From NCBI GenBank assembly GCA_028293405.1, contig JAQGOW010000653.1, positions 1-7,230 of the forward strand: 7,230 bases of DNA. The letters are read 5' to 3'. Made by a program: the position numbers and the translations under genes. The notes under the pieces were generated by a model. The model was not told where the DNA came from. It did no database searches and was given only the letters and a program-made list of their open reading frames with translations. Positions 6,423 through 7,230 of this stretch are shown here, one piece after another. Source of the DNA: Verrucomicrobiales bacterium. GTDB taxonomy: Bacteria; Verrucomicrobiota; Verrucomicrobiia; Limisphaerales; Palsa-1400. Numbering within the stretch: position 1 is the first letter of the stretch; each line of letters starts with the position of its first letter.

Positions 6423-7230
6423 TCAGGAACCGACAGCGCGATCCGCCGTCTTTTGAAATGGAATGGTCACAATTGCAGTCGTGCCCCCGCCAACTCTGCC
6501 CTCGAAGGTCGACGTGCCGCCAAGCATCGCCGCCCGCTCGTGTACGCCAAGAATCCCAAGTGATTCCGGGTTGTCAATTTCCGATGGTCGAATCCCCACG
6601 CCGTCGTCGGTCACTTCCAATACCAGCCAGCCATCGTTGTATGCCAGCCCAACTCGTGCATGCGTAGCCTTCGCGTGCCGCGCGATATTCGTCAGAAGTT
6701 CCTGACAAATCCGGTAAGCCGCCGTGGCATGCTCCTGCGGAATCGGCGGGGCATCGTTAGGAATATTGCATTCACACTGCACACCCGTCCGCGATTGAAA
6801 CGCGCGCACCTCCGAGTCAATCGCCGCCGCCAATCCGACCCGATCCAAAATTCCCGGCCTTAACTCCGAAGCAATTTTTTGCACTGAAACCACCGCCTCG
6901 TCCGCGAGGTTCTGCGCCGATGCCAGCCTGTCATTCAAAACATTCCGGATCTCGGCGTCCTGCAACACACCGACCTTTCGTTCGACTAATCGCAAATCCA
7001 ATTTCAACGCCGTCAACAGTTGGCCCAGATGATCGTGAATCTCGCGCGACAGCCGTGTCCGCTCTTCTTCACGCAACGTTTGCAACCGAGCTGACAGCGC
7101 CCGCAACTGCTCGCGCGATTGCAGCACCAGGTCTTCTGCGTTCTTGCGTTCGAGGGTGTTGGCGATTGCGTTGCTGAGGATTCGCACTCGCGGCACGTCG
7201 GCCTGTTGCCAGTCAATCTCACGTGAAAAT
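6423..7230 (-). CDS. HisKA_3-type sensor histidine kinase (N-terminus beyond right edge)
   Basis: The frame is open from the right window edge to the TGA at 6423-6425, giving 268 visible residues. A GTG at 7196 could serve as a start, but the frame continues upstream as FSREIDWQQAD, which reads like the end of a GAF domain, so the true start is taken to be outside. After a helical linker (ANTLERKNAEDLVLQSREQL) comes the HisKA_3 dimerisation and phosphoacceptor region, LREEERTRLSREIHDHLGQ, with the phosphorylated histidine at visible residue 65 (codon 7035-7037). The ATPase domain follows: QELLTNIARHAKA is the N-box (Asn at visible 181), DDGVGI the G1 box (visible 208-213) and GILGVHERAAMLGG the G2 region. 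No membrane helix is in the visible part. It should autophosphorylate and pass phosphate to Asp54 of the NarL-type regulator encoded one base downstream. Confidence 0.94.
   Translation of the reverse strand, partial: FSREIDWQQADVPRVRILSNAIANTLERKNAEDLVLQSREQLRALSARLQTLREEERTRLSREIHDHLGQLLTALKLDLRLVERKVGVLQDAEIRNVLNDRLASAQNLADEAVVSVQKIASELRPGILDRVGLAAAIDSEVRAFQSRTGVQCECNIPNDAPPIPQEHATAAYRICQELLTNIARHAKATHARVGLAYNDGWLVLEVTDDGVGIRPSEIDNPESLGILGVHERAAMLGGTSTFEGRVGGGTTAIVTIPFQKTADRAVGS

Noticed and set aside
7194..7196. GTG as the start of the HisKA_3 kinase
   Set aside because: The frame stays open to the window edge and reads like the end of a GAF domain, so the gene very likely begins outside the window.

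Overview
The window looks like a chromosomal segment of a free-living, signalling-rich bacterium with moderate-to-high GC content. The TIM-barrel protein and the ATCTGTG-type intergenic repeat fit a Verrucomicrobia/Planctomycetes-type soil or water bacterium. That placement is an inference; nothing here is a taxonomic marker. There are no rRNA, tRNA, CRISPR, transposase or phage genes.

Layout. Positions 1-2166 (minus) hold most of a large sensor protein: an N-terminal GAF domain, then four PAS domains and the beginning of a coiled coil. The left edge cuts it off before any catalytic domain. A 140-base spacer separates it from a divergent plus-strand pair: a YjlB-type cupin (2307-2858) and a xylose-isomerase-like TIM-barrel protein (2902-3798). 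Three tandem 11-base units lie between these two genes. After the pair comes a 236-base gene-free stretch with a striking 75-base stem-loop followed by T5 (3811-3892), then a cluster of short inverted repeats.

The right half is a minus-strand signalling group, transcribed right to left. It starts with a HisKA_3-type histidine kinase (6423-7230, N-terminus off the window). One base after its stop codon begins a NarL/FixJ response regulator (5789-6421); the two are almost certainly a cognate pair. After a spacer of about 190 bases with a perfect 19-base palindrome comes a second, structurally different histidine kinase with two PAS domains, HisKA and HATPase (4035-5597), which has no receiver domain and no regulator of its own.

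Working together: the HisKA_3 kinase should phosphorylate the NarL-type regulator at Asp54, and the LuxR-type HTH then binds DNA. The PAS kinase and the large GAF/PAS protein are likely soluble intracellular sensors (no membrane segments seen); whether they feed the same regulator cannot be told from sequence. The cupin and TIM-barrel genes look like a small carbohydrate (or related small-molecule) metabolism operon whose substrate is unknown. No complete new defence or mobile system is visible. The most unusual items are the non-coding structures: the 75-base hairpin, the 11-base tandem units with a related motif before the cupin gene, and the 19-base palindrome.
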